Counted from the first letter of the stretch, positions 1 through 9,450 are shown. The stretch is 64,000 nucleotides of DNA from Streptomyces sp. NA02950 (GCF_013364155.1 NZ_CP054916.1:9454001-9518000), one strand, 5' to 3'. Numbers and translations are program-made. The notes: generated by a model from the sequence alone, not told the origin.

Positions 1-1405
1 AGGCGGTCGCGATGACGGCGAGCTTGTTGAGGACCACACTGTTGGAGCCCCAGCCATACTCGTGGTCCGCAAGCGGCATCCCGTACGCCTGGCCTTGTGC
101 CGTCTGGAGGTACCGGTCGGCGGCGGCCACCACCGAGGCACGGGCGGCGTTCCGGTCGCCGTCCGGCAGCGGGCTGGGCACGGTCGCCAGGTCGAGCCGG
201 CCGAGCGCGGCGACCTGCTGCCAGCCGAACCCTGAGGGCGGGAACGGGTCAGCGGTCGCATACGGCGAGGCCCGCGGTTCGTCCAGAAACGCCTGCTCGC
301 CGGTGGTGATGAACAGCTCAGCGGCTGCCCAGTAGAACTCGTCGGTGACGTCGCGGTCGTCGTACGGGCCACCGCCGGTCGTGTCGTCCTTGCTGGCGTA
401 GACCTCCCGGTGGGCCTGCGCGGCGGTACGGGCGGCGGTCAGGCAGCGCTGGGCGAAGCCGGGATCGAAGGGCACGTACAGCCGGGCGCCCTGTGCGGCG
501 GCCGCGGCCAGGTTGAGCGTCGCCGCCGTGGACGGCGGGTGCAGATGACGCGGCTGCGGATCCTGGTCCGGAGCCATCGGCAGTCCGGTCCAGCTGTCGT
601 CGTGCACTTTGTGGTGCGCCATTCCCGCGAGGGGCTGACCTGCGGGTACCTGCATGCGCAGCAGGAACTCCAGCTCCCAGCGCGCCTCGTCGAGGATGTC
701 CGGAACGCCGTTGCCGTGCTCGGGAACGCGCAGGTCGCCGTCGCCCGGCGGACCCTGGCGCCTGCGGGGCGCGGTCAGCGTCCGCTCGTACAGGCTGAGG
801 AGTTGGTAGGTGGCGATGCCGCCGTTGACCACGTACTTGCCCTCGTCCCCGGCGTCGTACCAGCCGCCGCTCACGTCCAGCTGATAATCGCCGGCACCCG
901 GCTGGCAGGGCACGCTGGTGTCGCCCTGGTTGGGGGCGACTCCGATGTGTCCGGCCGGACGTGCGTATCCGGGCGCCAGCGCGTCGGTGATGGGGATGCC
1001 ACTGCGCTGGAGGTAGAAGAAGTGCAGGGCGTCGGAGCGCAGCTGGTCATAGACGGTGGGGGAGATGTCGAACGGGTAGCTGGTCTGCCCGTCGACGATC
1101 AGCGTGTATCCGGTGCCGGCCTGCGTCACCGCGCTGAAGTCCAGCGTGTGCACCTGCTGCCCGGAGGATGTGTCCAGCCCGGCGGCCGGCGTTGTGGTGC
1201 CGGAGGTGACGGTGACGCCGGCGCTGTTGTTCACCTGCCAGGGGATCGATCCGGGCGCGTCGGTCACGACCGTCGCGTGTTTCGGTCCGAACGGCAGATA
1301 ACCGACCTGGTTGACCCGCACCGGCGGGCCGGTGTCCGGTACGTAGGGGGGCACCGGATCGCCGCCTGTGAGGGACACGCCGCCCACGCAGAACACCCAG
1401 GCCGC
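1..1405 (-). pseudogene. GH9 endoglucanase, 5'-truncated, runs off the left edge
   Basis: The frame is open without a stop from about 1405 to the left edge. It reads a cellulase Ig-like N-terminal domain ([19 protein letters not shown]) and then the start of a glycoside hydrolase family 9 catalytic barrel. DAGDEGKYV, which carries the catalytic-base aspartates, lies near 836-856, and HEYGWGSNS lies near 55-75. The first readable residues ([13 protein letters not shown]) resemble the last strand of a CBM4/9-type binding module, so the signal peptide and most of that module are missing. The sequence then changes abruptly to a TPR regulator fragment on the other strand. GH9 enzymes cut beta-1,4-glucans outside the cell; this copy has no secretion signal in the window and is probably dead. 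The catalytic acid region lies outside the window. Confidence 0.82.
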
Positions 1406-1429
1406 CCTCCGGAAGAATCCTGTGAACGC

Positions 1430-2257
1430 ATGGACTACGTGCTGGAAAACCCTGCCAATGTCGACGCTGTGGCTGTTGCAGGTATCCGTGAAAGACTCCG
1501 TCAGCTTGATGCGGCCTATGATCAATCACCCTCAACTGCACTTCTTGGGACAACGGGGCAACTCCATGGACAGGTTGCATATCTGAGAGAGCGCGCGAGG
1601 AGTTTTCCCGCCAGGCGATCCCTTTACGAAGTTGAGGATGAATCAGCGATCTTCATGGGGCAACTCGTTTGGGATGTGAGCCAACGGCGAGACACTGCTG
1701 GGCCGATGGCCTACTTCGACGAAGCTGTTCATGCGGCACGCAACTCGCGAGACCTATGCGCTGAATCCTACGCAATTCTCCGGAAGGGATACGTGGCCCT
1801 ATATGGAGAGAAGGATCCTGGAAAAGGCCTGGCCTTGCTCAGGAATCGGCCACTGTGGCAAGAGGCTGCAGCCCCTCTCTGTCTGGCCTGGCCCTCCTGC
1901 ATGTCGCGGAAGGGTGTGCCATGATGCGAGACCTCGCTCGCTGCCAAGCCGCCTTGAAAAATGCGGAGCAGCAGTTTCGTCGCATCGACGCAGATGACAT
2001 CGGCGCCGAATATCACTCCGGCGGTGAATACGATCGAATGGCTGGATCCTGCTATCTCTTCTTGGGCTTGCCGACCCGTGCGCAAAACTCTTTGGAAGCA
2101 ACCGTCGACTTTTTGGCCCGCAAGAAGAAGAGTCAAGCCCTTACTCTCGGAAGCCTGACTCTTTCCTACATACGTCAACGTAAACTTGACGAAGCTGCGG
2201 CAATGATGCACAAGACGATCGATGCCGTAGAAGTGACACGCGGCGGAGGTGGGTTGA
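1430..2257 (+). pseudogene. TPR-type transcriptional regulator remnant (XRE/BldD-like C-terminal half), frameshifted
   Basis: Two plus-strand frames join into one alpha-helical repeat protein. Residues from [20 protein letters not shown] to about 1835 are in one frame; from about 1838 the continuation (CSPSLSGLALLHVAEG ... LTLSYIRQRKLDEAAAMMHK) is in another. One base is missing near 1836, where GCCTTGCTCAGG should read into AQE. The sequence resembles the C-terminal tetratricopeptide half of Streptomyces helix-turn-helix regulators. The HTH end is absent and the 3' end stops at GGGGLN. The fragment is less GC-rich than its surroundings. It abuts the truncated GH9 gene, so one recombination event may have removed both 5' ends. 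Confidence 0.75.
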
Positions 2258-2371
2258 ATGCGACCGCCCCGCATCGGCGTCCGGTCCGGGAGCAACGGCT
2301 CGATCCGTGCCCAACTGCGCATCAGTCAACGACACATCAGGCCAACGATCCGATGATCCAAACGTTACGCC

Positions 2372-3472
2372 CTAGGTGCGCTTGAGCGTGGGCATGAGGC
2401 GGAGGGCGTTGTCACGGTTGATGCCGCGGCGTTGGCGGTTGGTGAGGACGGGGTCGGTCTCGATGGCTGGCACCGTGTAGCTGGTGATGATGTCGGCGGA
2501 GGCCGCCGGCCAGTCGGTGCCGAAGAGGATCCGGTCGGCACCGGCGGTGGCCACCAGCGTGGCCGAGGGGGCCAGCGGGCCCGCTGTGTCGTAGTAGAAG
2601 CGGTGGAGATAGTCCTGTACACGGGCAGCATCGAGGGGTGGGGTGCAGAAGCTGCCGAAGGCCTTCATGCGGGTGGCGATCTGAGGGAGGAACCCGCCGG
2701 CGTGTGGCAGGACGACTGACAGGTGCGGGTAGCGGTCGAGTGTCCTGGTACGGATCAGGTTCACGGCGGCACGCGTGGAATCCAGCAGGAAATCGCACAT
2801 GAAGTTCGGGATTCCGGGGACGGTGGGCACGCCGGGTGGTCCGCCCGGGAGGTCGAGCGGGTGGGTGAATAGGACCGTGGCGCGTTCGTCGAGTTCCGCG
2901 AGGAAGCGGTCGTAGGAGGGATCACCGAGGTAGATACCGTTGTAGTTGGCTTTCACGCTGACTCCAACGGCACCGAGCTTGTCGAAAGCGTGTTGGAGAG
3001 CCCACGTGGTCACGTCGGGATGGTCCAGGACAGCAGGGCCGAGGATCGCGAAACGGCCCGGGTGTGCGGCCACCAGCTCGGCCAGTGCCTCGAAGACGAC
3101 AGTGAGGCCTTCCCTGGCCTGCGCGGCGGAGCGGTACCGGTCCTGCATGGTCGGGTTGAGGACCGCGGTTGCGATGCCCACCCGGTCCATCAGCGCCAGA
3201 GTGGAGTCCAGATCCCAGCGCGCCCACCACGGCAGTTCCTGCCGCCGCAGCAGGCCCTCACGCTCGGCCCAGTCGACCCAGGCCGGAGCGGTGAAATGGT
3301 GGTGGACGTCAATCCTTGCCCGGCCGGCGTTGTCACCGCTCTGCGAGCCCTGCGGCACCGCTTCCTCCCTGGCCAGCGCACTGGCCCCGCCCGTCGCGGC
3401 GACGGCGGTCGCCACCGCACCACCGGTGATCAGCAGACTGCGCCGACTCATGGCCTCGGTTGATTCCGGCAT
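2372..3472 (-). CDS. Amidohydrolase-family metal-dependent hydrolase with a Tat signal
   Basis: A 366-residue TIM-barrel amidohydrolase (amidohydro_2 type, related to aminocarboxymuconate-semialdehyde decarboxylase). An N-terminal twin-arginine signal (SRRSLLITGG, followed by an Ala-rich hydrophobic stretch) points to folded export. Metal-site motifs are DVHHHF (residues 55-60), FTHP (about 202-205), LPHAGG and FGTDWP near the C-terminus. The start is placed at 3472; an in-frame ATG at 3451 (MSRRS) directly before the twin arginine is also possible, and the longer upstream extension is unlikely. It is a single gene, with the Smr gene upstream in the same orientation. The substrate cannot be read from the sequence; the reaction is a decarboxylation or hydrolysis of a small cyclic or carboxylic compound. 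Confidence 0.88.
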   Translation of the reverse strand: MPESTEAMSRRSLLITGGAVATAVAATGGASALAREEAVPQGSQSGDNAGRARIDVHHHFTAPAWVDWAEREGLLRRQELPWWARWDLDSTLALMDRVGIATAVLNPTMQDRYRSAAQAREGLTVVFEALAELVAAHPGRFAILGPAVLDHPDVTTWALQHAFDKLGAVGVSVKANYNGIYLGDPSYDRFLAELDERATVLFTHPLDLPGGPPGVPTVPGIPNFMCDFLLDSTRAAVNLIRTRTLDRYPHLSVVLPHAGGFLPQIATRMKAFGSFCTPPLDAARVQDYLHRFYYDTAGPLAPSATLVATAGADRILFGTDWPAASADIITSYTVPAIETDPVLTNRQRRGINRDNALRLMPTLKRT

Positions 3473-3800
3473 CCGGGTATCCCATCCGTAGCTCCAGCTT
3501 GCTGCACCACGATGGCCCGGCGGCGGGCCTGCGATCAGCACGGCGTGCCCTGTTCGAAGGCCGGTTACCTCGGACGGACGCGGTCCTCAGGGCGGGGCCT
3601 GGCCCGTTCCCGCCGTCGTCCGGCTTTTTTGGGACGGGGCGTCGAGTGCAGACCGCCGAGGGGAAGGCGTCGTGCCGGCATCGATACAGATTCACCCGTA
3701 CTGGTTCACGCCATGGACGGGACGGGTGATATGGCCGTAACGCATCGCGGAGGGCGCGCGCGGGGTCGGGCTGCGGCCTCACTGTTTGCCGACTCCCTTA
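3473..3800. other. Intergenic stretch without a recognisable gene
   Basis: These 328 bases lie between the amidohydrolase start and the Smr stop. Frames open on both strands show no recognisable family and no plausible ribosome binding site. It presumably holds the amidohydrolase promoter, but I cannot point to convincing -35/-10 boxes. Confidence 0.4.
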
Positions 3801-4106
3801 TCACATGCCCCAGTCATGGTCTTCCTCGTCGCCCGCGGGGGCAGCGGAGCGTGACCCGGGCGGAGCCATGCGAACGATGACTCGGCCGCTGTTGCCTGGA
3901 AGGGTTTCAACAGCGTGGTACAGCTTCTTGATGTGCTTCTGCGCAAGGAACGTCAGTACTCGCTGCTTAAGCTGCCCCGATCCTTTGCCCGGAATGAACT
4001 GAACGGCATCCTCGCCCGTATGCACCGCTTTGAAGATCGTCTGTCGCAGCGTCAGCTCGATATCACGGTTGTTCTGGAAAATCGGATGCAGATCTACAGT
4101 GATCAC
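3801..4106 (-). CDS. Smr-domain protein (MutS2 C-terminal type)
   Basis: A 101-residue stand-alone Smr domain. LDLH-type motif VDLHP is at residues 4-8, and the family signature IPGKGSGQLKQRV follows around residues 38-50. Smr domains bind or nick branched nucleic acid, or act on colliding ribosomes; stand-alone copies are common in actinomycetes and their target is unknown. The GTG start is supported by AAAGGAG about 10 bases upstream (near 4115-4121). The length is normal for the family, so the gene looks intact. Confidence 0.85.
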   Translation of the reverse strand: MITVDLHPIFQNNRDIELTLRQTIFKAVHTGEDAVQFIPGKGSGQLKQRVLTFLAQKHIKKLYHAVETLPGNSGRVIVRMAPPGSRSAAPAGDEEDHDWGM

Positions 4107-4378
4107 TCTTACCTGTCTCCTTTAGCCATGCTTAAGGGCCCATCATCCTCCGTCGGGGAAGACGGGATGATCGCGGCCGCGGTCCGAACTACCGCACGCC
4201 AACCTACCGTAGCTGGGGGAGAGTTAGCTGGTGCGGCCAGCTGAGGGGCACCCAGCGCACCGGCTACCTGGAGGGTGCCGACAGGGGTGGAGAAGTCCGG
4301 ACCCAGGCAGTTCGCTTGGGCCACGTACAGGCCGAGCGATCAGAGGCCGCGAGGATCAGAGACTTCCCAATGCCGTTG
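4107..4378. other. Non-coding stretch downstream of the IS110 transposase
   Basis: Between the Smr start and the IS110 stop. It holds the Smr ribosome binding site at its left end and no convincing gene. Part of it is probably the right-hand non-coding end of the IS110 element; I could not define the end precisely. Confidence 0.4.
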
Positions 4379-5569
4379 TCAAGCCGCTGCGACAGCCGCA
4401 GGTGCCTCTTGGTAGCACGTTCCGTCGCGGATCATGGCCCATAGGACGTTGACTCGTCGGCGGGCGAGGGACAGCAGGGCCTGCTGGTGGTTCTTGCCTT
4501 CCTTGCGCTTGCGTTCGTAGTACGTCCGCGAGGCCGGACAGACCCTGAGGCTGGCCAGTGAGGAGAGGTAGAAGGCTCTCAGGAGCCCACGGTGGAAACG
4601 GCTGGGTCGACGCATGTTGCCGTTGACGCGGCCGGAGTCGCGTGGAACAGGTGCCAGGCCGGCGAAGGTGGCCAGGCGGTCGGCGGTGCCGAAGGGCGCC
4701 AGGTCACCGCCGGTGGCGGCGATGAACTCAGCACCGAGCCGGGGCCCCATGCCGGGCAGGTTGTTGATCACCTCTGCGTGCTGGTGCTGGTGAAACCGGG
4801 CCTCGATGAGGGCGTCGACTTCGGCGATCTCCGTGTTGAGGGCAATCACCCCCTTCGCCAGGCGGGCCACGAGGCTCCCGGCCACCTTCTCACCGGGCAG
4901 GGCGGTGTGCTGGGCCTGGGCCGCTTCGACCGCTGTCCGGGCCAGTTCGGCGGCGCCTCTGACCTTGCGATTCTTCAACCAGGTCTCGATGCGCTTGGCG
5001 CCGGTGCGGCGGATCGCCGCCGGAGCCTGATAGCCGGTCAGCAGCATGACCGGCCCATGGTTGGTCAAGGTCAGGGCGCGTTCGAGTGCGGGGAAGATCT
5101 CCAGCAGCTGGGCCCGGAGCCGGTTGATCTGCCGGGTGCGGTCGCAGACCAGATCGGTGCGGCGGGCGATGAGGAGCCGCAAGTCAACGGCCACCTCGTC
5201 ACCGGGCCGCAGGATGCCGAGGTCGCGGCGCATCCGGGCCTGGTCGGCGATGACGTGTGCGTCCTTCGCGTCGGTCTTGCCCTGGCCCCGGTAGGCGGCG
5301 GAGGCGTGGTGCACGGCCAGGCCCGGCAGATAGACCATCGGCTGGCCGTGGTCGAGCAGCAGACCGATGACCAAGGCGGCGCCGCCGCGGTTAATGTCGA
5401 CTGCCCAGAGCACGTCCTCGGAGAGGGACAGGACAGCGATGATCAGCTCCAGGAGCTGGGATTCGTCGTTGAGGACCCGCCGGGAGAGGAGTCGCTCGCC
5501 CTTCTCGTCGATCACCACGCAGTGGTGATGTTCCTTGCCGATGTCTAACCCGGCCCAGATCTCGGGCAC
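4379..5569 (-). CDS. IS110-family transposase
   Basis: About 397 residues. The N-terminal RuvC-like DEDD domain is visible: GLDIGKEHHH at the start, and TDAKDAHVIADQAR in the third acidic block. The C-terminal transposase_20 region contains NNLPGMGPRLGAEFIA, a helix-hairpin-helix-like motif with the family's downstream serine region. GTG at 5569 is chosen because GGAGG lies five bases upstream; a GTG at 5575 in the same frame is the alternative, and the open frame up to 5929 has no homology. IS110 elements use a DEDD/Ser mechanism guided by a bridge RNA from a non-coding end, so the 5570-5800 stretch or the 4107-4378 stretch may hold that RNA. The gene looks intact. Confidence 0.92.
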   Translation of the reverse strand: MPEIWAGLDIGKEHHHCVVIDEKGERLLSRRVLNDESQLLELIIAVLSLSEDVLWAVDINRGGAALVIGLLLDHGQPMVYLPGLAVHHASAAYRGQGKTDAKDAHVIADQARMRRDLGILRPGDEVAVDLRLLIARRTDLVCDRTRQINRLRAQLLEIFPALERALTLTNHGPVMLLTGYQAPAAIRRTGAKRIETWLKNRKVRGAAELARTAVEAAQAQHTALPGEKVAGSLVARLAKGVIALNTEIAEVDALIEARFHQHQHAEVINNLPGMGPRLGAEFIAATGGDLAPFGTADRLATFAGLAPVPRDSGRVNGNMRRPSRFHRGLLRAFYLSSLASLRVCPASRTYYERKRKEGKNHQQALLSLARRRVNVLWAMIRDGTCYQEAPAAVAAA

Positions 5570-5808
5570 GGTCACCTCCGCCAGCTCGTCGTCACGTTCA
5601 CCCTGCAGACGACCTCGCCGGCACTGTCCTACGAAGCGATGGAGTCGCGTATCCCAATCAGCGGTCGAGTCGTCGCGGGCTCCGGGCGGCCAAGTTTCTG
5701 AAGCCATCCGACGGCGACACGCACTGAGCCATACCCGGAGCCCCGGGCCCACCGATCCTACGAATGACCGGCCCGAGCCCGCCCCTGAAACGTAGGACAC
5801 GCACTCGA
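5570..5808. other. Non-coding upstream end of the IS110 element
   Basis: No supported gene. In IS110 relatives the long non-coding end carries the bridge RNA that specifies target and donor; this stretch is a candidate because of its position upstream of the transposase. I did not fold it. Confidence 0.35.
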
Positions 5809-5822
5809 CTTGTTCTTTTTCT
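5809..5822 (+). repeat. 14-base end-like motif, copy 1
   Basis: CTTGTTCTTTTTCT. The same motif recurs as CTTGTTCTTTATCG at 7404-7417 in direct orientation and, inverted, as CTTGTTCTTTATCT at 8036-8049 (13 of 14 bases match between this copy and the last). A similar string (CTTGGTTCTTTCCT) lies at 53178, ahead of another IS701-like transposase. This suggests it is the left end of that element family. Confidence 0.55.
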
Positions 5823-5921
5823 TCCGGCCTCGAATGGTGTCTCGAACTGAGTCGCTCACCTGGGGATTCGCCGGACGTGGGGGCGGCCTTCGTCTGATCC
5901 TGTGCTCCGATCAAGGTGCAC

Positions 5922-7387
5922 GTGACCACGACGAAGGCCGTGAGGGTGAGTCTGCTGCCTGGTGCTGTCCGGAGGGAAGCGTTCGCGGAGGCGTCATGCT
6001 TCCGGGGCGAGTTCTACGAGTGTCTGACCGCCCGGCGCGACGAGTTGTTCGAGTTGGTGGACGCGGTGCTGTGTGCGGACGGTGCGGTGAAGTCCCCGGT
6101 GGACTTGACGCTGCTGCCCGAGCATCGGCGTGGGCACGGAGCGATGTACGGCGGCCTGAACCACGGCCGGATCGACCTCGGCCGGCTGCGGGCGGCGCTG
6201 GCCGGGCTCCAGCTGCCGCGTTTCGACGGCGGGCGTCTGGTCCTGGCGGTCGATGTGTCGCCGTGGCTTCGCTCGGATGCGCCGTGCTCTGCGGAGCGGC
6301 TGTTCTGCCACGTCTACGGCAGGGCGAAGACGGCGTCGCAGTTCATTCCGGGCTGGCCCTACTCCTTCGTGGCCGCGTTGGAGCCTGGCGCCACGTCCTG
6401 GACCGCGATCCTGGACGCGGTCCGGCTCGGCCCTGCGGACGACGCGACCGCGGTCACCGCCGCCCAGCTCCGAGGAGTCGTTGAACGGCTCATCGCCGCA
6501 GGCCAGTGGCAGACCGGGGACCCGCATATCGTGATCGTCAGCGACGCCGGTTACGACGTCACGCGCTTGGCCTGGGTCCTGCGTGACCTGCCGGTCGAGC
6601 TCGTCGGCCGGGTCCGCTCCGACCGCGTGATGCGTTTGCCGAAGCCACCGAGGATGCACGGCGTCAAGGCAGGCCGCCCAAGCATGGTCCGGAGTTCCGC
6701 TTCACCAGGCCGGAGACCTGGCCCGAGCCCGCGATCACCACGGTCACCGGCACCGCCAACTATGGCAAGGCTGAGACCCAGGCATGGGCCCGGGTCCATC
6801 CACGGCTCACCCACCGCTCCTCCTGGCTCGACCACGACGGTGAACTGCCGTTGGTCGAAGGGACGTTGATGCGATTGAAGGTCGAGCATCTGTCGAAGGA
6901 CCGGGATGCCCCGCCGGTGTGGTTGTGGTCCTCCAAGACCGGCGCCACCCCGGACGACGTGGACCGCTTCTGGCAGGCATTTCTCCGCCGCTTCGATCTG
7001 GAGCACACCTTCCGCTTCGCGAAGCAGACCCTGGGCTGGACCGCTCCGAAACTCCGTACTCCCGAGGCGGCGGACCGCTGGACCTGGCTCCTGATCGTCG
7101 CTCACACCCAGCTCCGGCTCGCCCGGCCGCTGGCCAGCGATCTCTGCCGGCCCTGGGAGAAACCCACCACCTCCGACCGGCTCACCCCGGCCCGAGTCCG
7201 CCGCGGGTTCAGGAACATCCGCGCTCACCTCGCCTGCCCGGCCCATGTTCCCAAACCCCGAGGCGCTGGCCCTGGACGGTCACCCGGCGCCAAGAACAAA
7301 CACCGGGCACCCCGCTACGACGTCGGCAAGACCGTCAAACGCCCCGAGACCCTCAAGGCCATCGGCAAACCCGGAAGATCTTGGTAG
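5922..7387 (+). pseudogene. IS701-like DDE transposase, full length but with one frameshift
   Basis: Reads as a DDE-superfamily (DDE_5/IS701-like) transposase common in Streptomyces. Frame 1 covers residues 1 to about 250: VLAVDVSPWLRSDA carries the first catalytic Asp, and IVIVSDAGYDVTRLAW the second. The C-terminal part is in another frame from about 6668 to 7387, and DLEHTFRFAKQTLGW holds the catalytic Glu. A single G appears lost in AAGGCAGG near 6668: restoring it rejoins GRPPKHGPEF to the rest. Start GTG at 5922 has AAGG five bases upstream; GTG 5916 is possible. Two more degraded members of the family are at 21001 and 53261. Confidence 0.85.
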
Positions 7388-7401
7388 ATCAAGCTGAGCT
7401 C

Positions 7402-7415
7402 AGCTTGTTCTTTAT
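7402..7415 (+). repeat. Left arm of a perfect 14-bp inverted repeat flanking the phosphoribosyltransferase
   Basis: AGCTTGTTCTTTAT; its exact reverse complement is at 8038-8051. It overlaps a 16-base perfect palindrome, AAGCTGAGCTCAGCTT, at 7391-7406. Confidence 0.8.
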
Positions 7416-7945
7416 CGGTACGGTGGGAGTTCTTGCGCAGTCAACAGCCCTCGAATAGTGCCGAGGGCGTTCTTCGGCGCACCGGTGAGCTGATCGACGA
7501 TGACACTGCATCCCACCCAGGTGGACCCGCACTCCTCGACCATGCTCTGGGCGGCCGCAGCCTGGCTACCGGTCTCAATCCAGTCATCAACCAGCAGCAC
7601 ACGGTCTCCCGGCCCCAGCGACGATCGCTGGAGTCGCAGCGTGTGACGAAGGCGTCGGTAGTCGGCAGACGACTGACGCACAACTTTGTCGCCTGGGAAG
7701 AGGCCCTCGCCCTTGCGGATGGGAACGAAACCGACGCCGAGCTCGACGGCCGCGGCACCGCCCAGAAGGAATCCCCGTGACTCGATCCCACAGACTGCCG
7801 TGATCTGGGCATCCCGGAACGGTTCAACGAGAGCGGCGACCACCGCGGCCAGTGCCTTGGCATCCCGAAAGATCGCCCACACATTCGCGTGACCACCGAT
7901 CCACCGGAAGTGTTCAAGCATCAGGTCACGTGCAGTCGAAGGCAT
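7412..7945 (-). CDS. Phosphoribosyltransferase (adenine-PRTase-like)
   Basis: About 177 residues with a type I phosphoribosyltransferase fold. The PRPP-binding signature VLLVDDWIETGSQ is near residue 127-139, preceded by the flexible-loop region and GIESRGFLLGG, which matches the adenine PRTase pattern. Such enzymes make a nucleotide from PRPP and a free base; the true base is not readable. The start at 7945 has a modest GGAAG about 11 bases upstream; MLEHFRW at 7921 is an alternative. The gene lies between perfect 14-bp inverted repeats and just downstream of an IS701-like transposase, convergent with it, so it may be transposon cargo rather than a resident purine-salvage gene. Confidence 0.88.
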   Translation of the reverse strand: MPSTARDLMLEHFRWIGGHANVWAIFRDAKALAAVVAALVEPFRDAQITAVCGIESRGFLLGGAAAVELGVGFVPIRKGEGLFPGDKVVRQSSADYRRLRHTLRLQRSSLGPGDRVLLVDDWIETGSQAAAAQSMVEECGSTWVGCSVIVDQLTGAPKNALGTIRGLLTAQELPPYR

Positions 7946-8037
7946 GGGCGGAAGTCTTCCGATCGCCGACCAACGCAGCAAGCCATTAACGACCACACCG
8001 GCATCCTGGCTCTCACGACATCAACTTGAGCTTGTAG

Positions 8038-8051
8038 ATAAAGAACAAGCT
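8038..8051 (-). repeat. Right arm of the perfect 14-bp inverted repeat
   Basis: ATAAAGAACAAGCT, exact reverse complement of 7402-7415. It also forms a local hairpin with AGCTTGT at 8030-8036 upstream of it. Confidence 0.8.
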
Positions 8052-8453
8052 AAGTGGATGGGCTTGGTCTCCGGCCGCAGGGTCTGTACACCGCGGCGGG
8101 GCTAGGCTATTCCGTGCGATTCTGTCCCAGAGAAATAGATATTATTATATGTCCCTCTTATGGGGGATTCTTTGGTTCTCTGGAATCCGCTTCACTTGGT
8201 CGTGAGCGCGCCATTTGGGCGCTGTGAACGACGGCGGACTTTCTATCCGGACGTGTGTGGCTGCTGTTGCCGCGTCTGTCGTGTTGGCCTCCGGATCGCG
8301 CTGCAACGCGGCCCACGCCGCCCTCCGAAGGGGCGGAGCGCGGATCAGGTATCCGTCCGCCGCGCGACGCCGCGCCCTCCGGACGAGGCCCGATCCCTTT
8401 GGGCGCCGCAACTTAACAGAAGATTTCCATGTTTTCAGCACGAGGAGGGAAAC
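8052..8453 (+). promoter_or_regulatory. Long leader with an AT-rich box upstream of the secreted beta-trefoil-like gene
   Basis: No gene is supported here. An AT-rich island at about 8128-8150 (AGATATTATTATATG) is striking in this GC-rich DNA and could be the -10 region of a promoter reading right. If so, the mRNA would have a leader of roughly 300 bases with GC-rich hairpins (for example CCGCCC/GGGCGG near 8320-8336). Confidence 0.35.
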
Positions 8454-8936
8454 GTGTCGTTCATCAAGAAAGCGGTACTCGTGTGGAGTGCAGTGGCTGC
8501 CCTCGCGGGTGCACTGGCGCCCGCAGCGCAGGCGCAGCAGACCCAGGTACTGTCTTTCTACAACCCGGCGGTACATGGAATGCTGGACGCCAACTGTTCC
8601 GGCGCCGGTCCTGTCACCTGGGCACCCGTCGGCGGGGGCTCCTGCCAGCAGTGGAGGCTCGTACCCGCCAGTCAGGGGCTCCTCCTTGTCAACGTCGGCA
8701 ACGGGATGTGTGTCCAAGCACCGGCGCAGGTCAGTGAGAACCCGGACATGGTGACCTGCGACGCGCTCGACCCCACCGAACAGTGGCTGATGGAATCGGT
8801 CGGTGACCAGGTTTTCATCGCGCAGGCTTCGGCCCCGCACCATGTTCTTGCCGCCACCCAGAATTTCGACCGCATCGAATACCAGGAGAAAACGGGTGTC
8901 GCCCAACAGCTGTGGTACACCACACCCCCAGTGTGA
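8454..8936 (+). CDS. Secreted beta-trefoil (ricin-like) small protein
   Basis: A 160-residue protein. A Sec signal peptide covers about residues 1-27 (KKAVLVWSAVAALAGALAPA, cleavage after AQA). The mature part resembles a ricin-type trefoil: repeated SCQQWRLVP, PTEQWLM and AQQLWYT segments are the QxW-like signatures, and paired cysteines are present. Such folds bind carbohydrates; no catalytic domain is attached. The GTG start at 8454 is fixed by GAGGAGG five bases upstream; the frame is open further upstream but has no such site. It has no operon partner. Confidence 0.85.
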   Translation: MSFIKKAVLVWSAVAALAGALAPAAQAQQTQVLSFYNPAVHGMLDANCSGAGPVTWAPVGGGSCQQWRLVPASQGLLLVNVGNGMCVQAPAQVSENPDMVTCDALDPTEQWLMESVGDQVFIAQASAPHHVLAATQNFDRIEYQEKTGVAQQLWYTTPPV

Positions 8937-9150
8937 AGCCTGCCTCGGCACCCACCGTTCTGGTCCAGCACAAGGGAGCCAGCTCCGCACCCCCCGGAGC
9001 TGGCTCCGCGAATGCGGCGCAGCTTCCACGCACCCGGGCCGCTGCGGTCCTGAGGGCAAGGCCTATTCCTCCCGCGCCGGGCCTTGACCCTTGATCCTGG
9101 ACACACGAGACACTGGATCCTGAGGATCTGGGAACGGACATCTCGTGGTC

Positions 9151-9450
9151 ATGAAGAACTATCCGCCGGAGTTCAAGGCGGACGCGGTCGCGCTGTACGA
9201 GTCGCGGCCCGAGGCGACGATCAGGCAGGTTGCTGCCGATCTGGGGATCAACCCCGAGACCTTGCGGAACTGGGTCCGGGCAGCTGGTGCGAGCCGACCG
9301 CGGGGACGCCGGGCGGAAGTGCCGGCCGAACCGCCGACGCCGTTGGAGGCGGAGAACGCGGCCCTGCGCAAGAAGGTCCGCGAGCTGGAGGAGGAACGCG
9401 AGATCCTGCGCAAGGCGGCGAAGTACTTCGCCGGGGAGACGCGCTGGTGA
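9151..9450 (+). CDS. IS3-family transposase OrfA
   Basis: A 99-residue OrfA: an N-terminal HTH_Tnp_1 domain (PPEFKADAVALY, AADLGINPETLRNWV) and a C-terminal leucine-zipper coiled coil (LRKKVRELEEEREILRKAAK). Start at the ATG at 9151. OrfB would begin at the GTG at 9447 (GTGA overlap) but is cut after about 20 residues, so this is an orphan OrfA. Confidence 0.85.
   Translation: MKNYPPEFKADAVALYESRPEATIRQVAADLGINPETLRNWVRAAGASRPRGRRAEVPAEPPTPLEAENAALRKKVRELEEEREILRKAAKYFAGETRW

Noticed and set aside
410..1924. A single 504-codon plus-strand gene
   Set aside because: Only its last third (from about 1430) is regulator-like; the first two thirds are the antisense of the GH9 gene.
4109..4324. 71-codon minus-strand frame before the Smr gene
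   Set aside because: No ribosome binding site or homology, and it overlaps probable IS110 flank.
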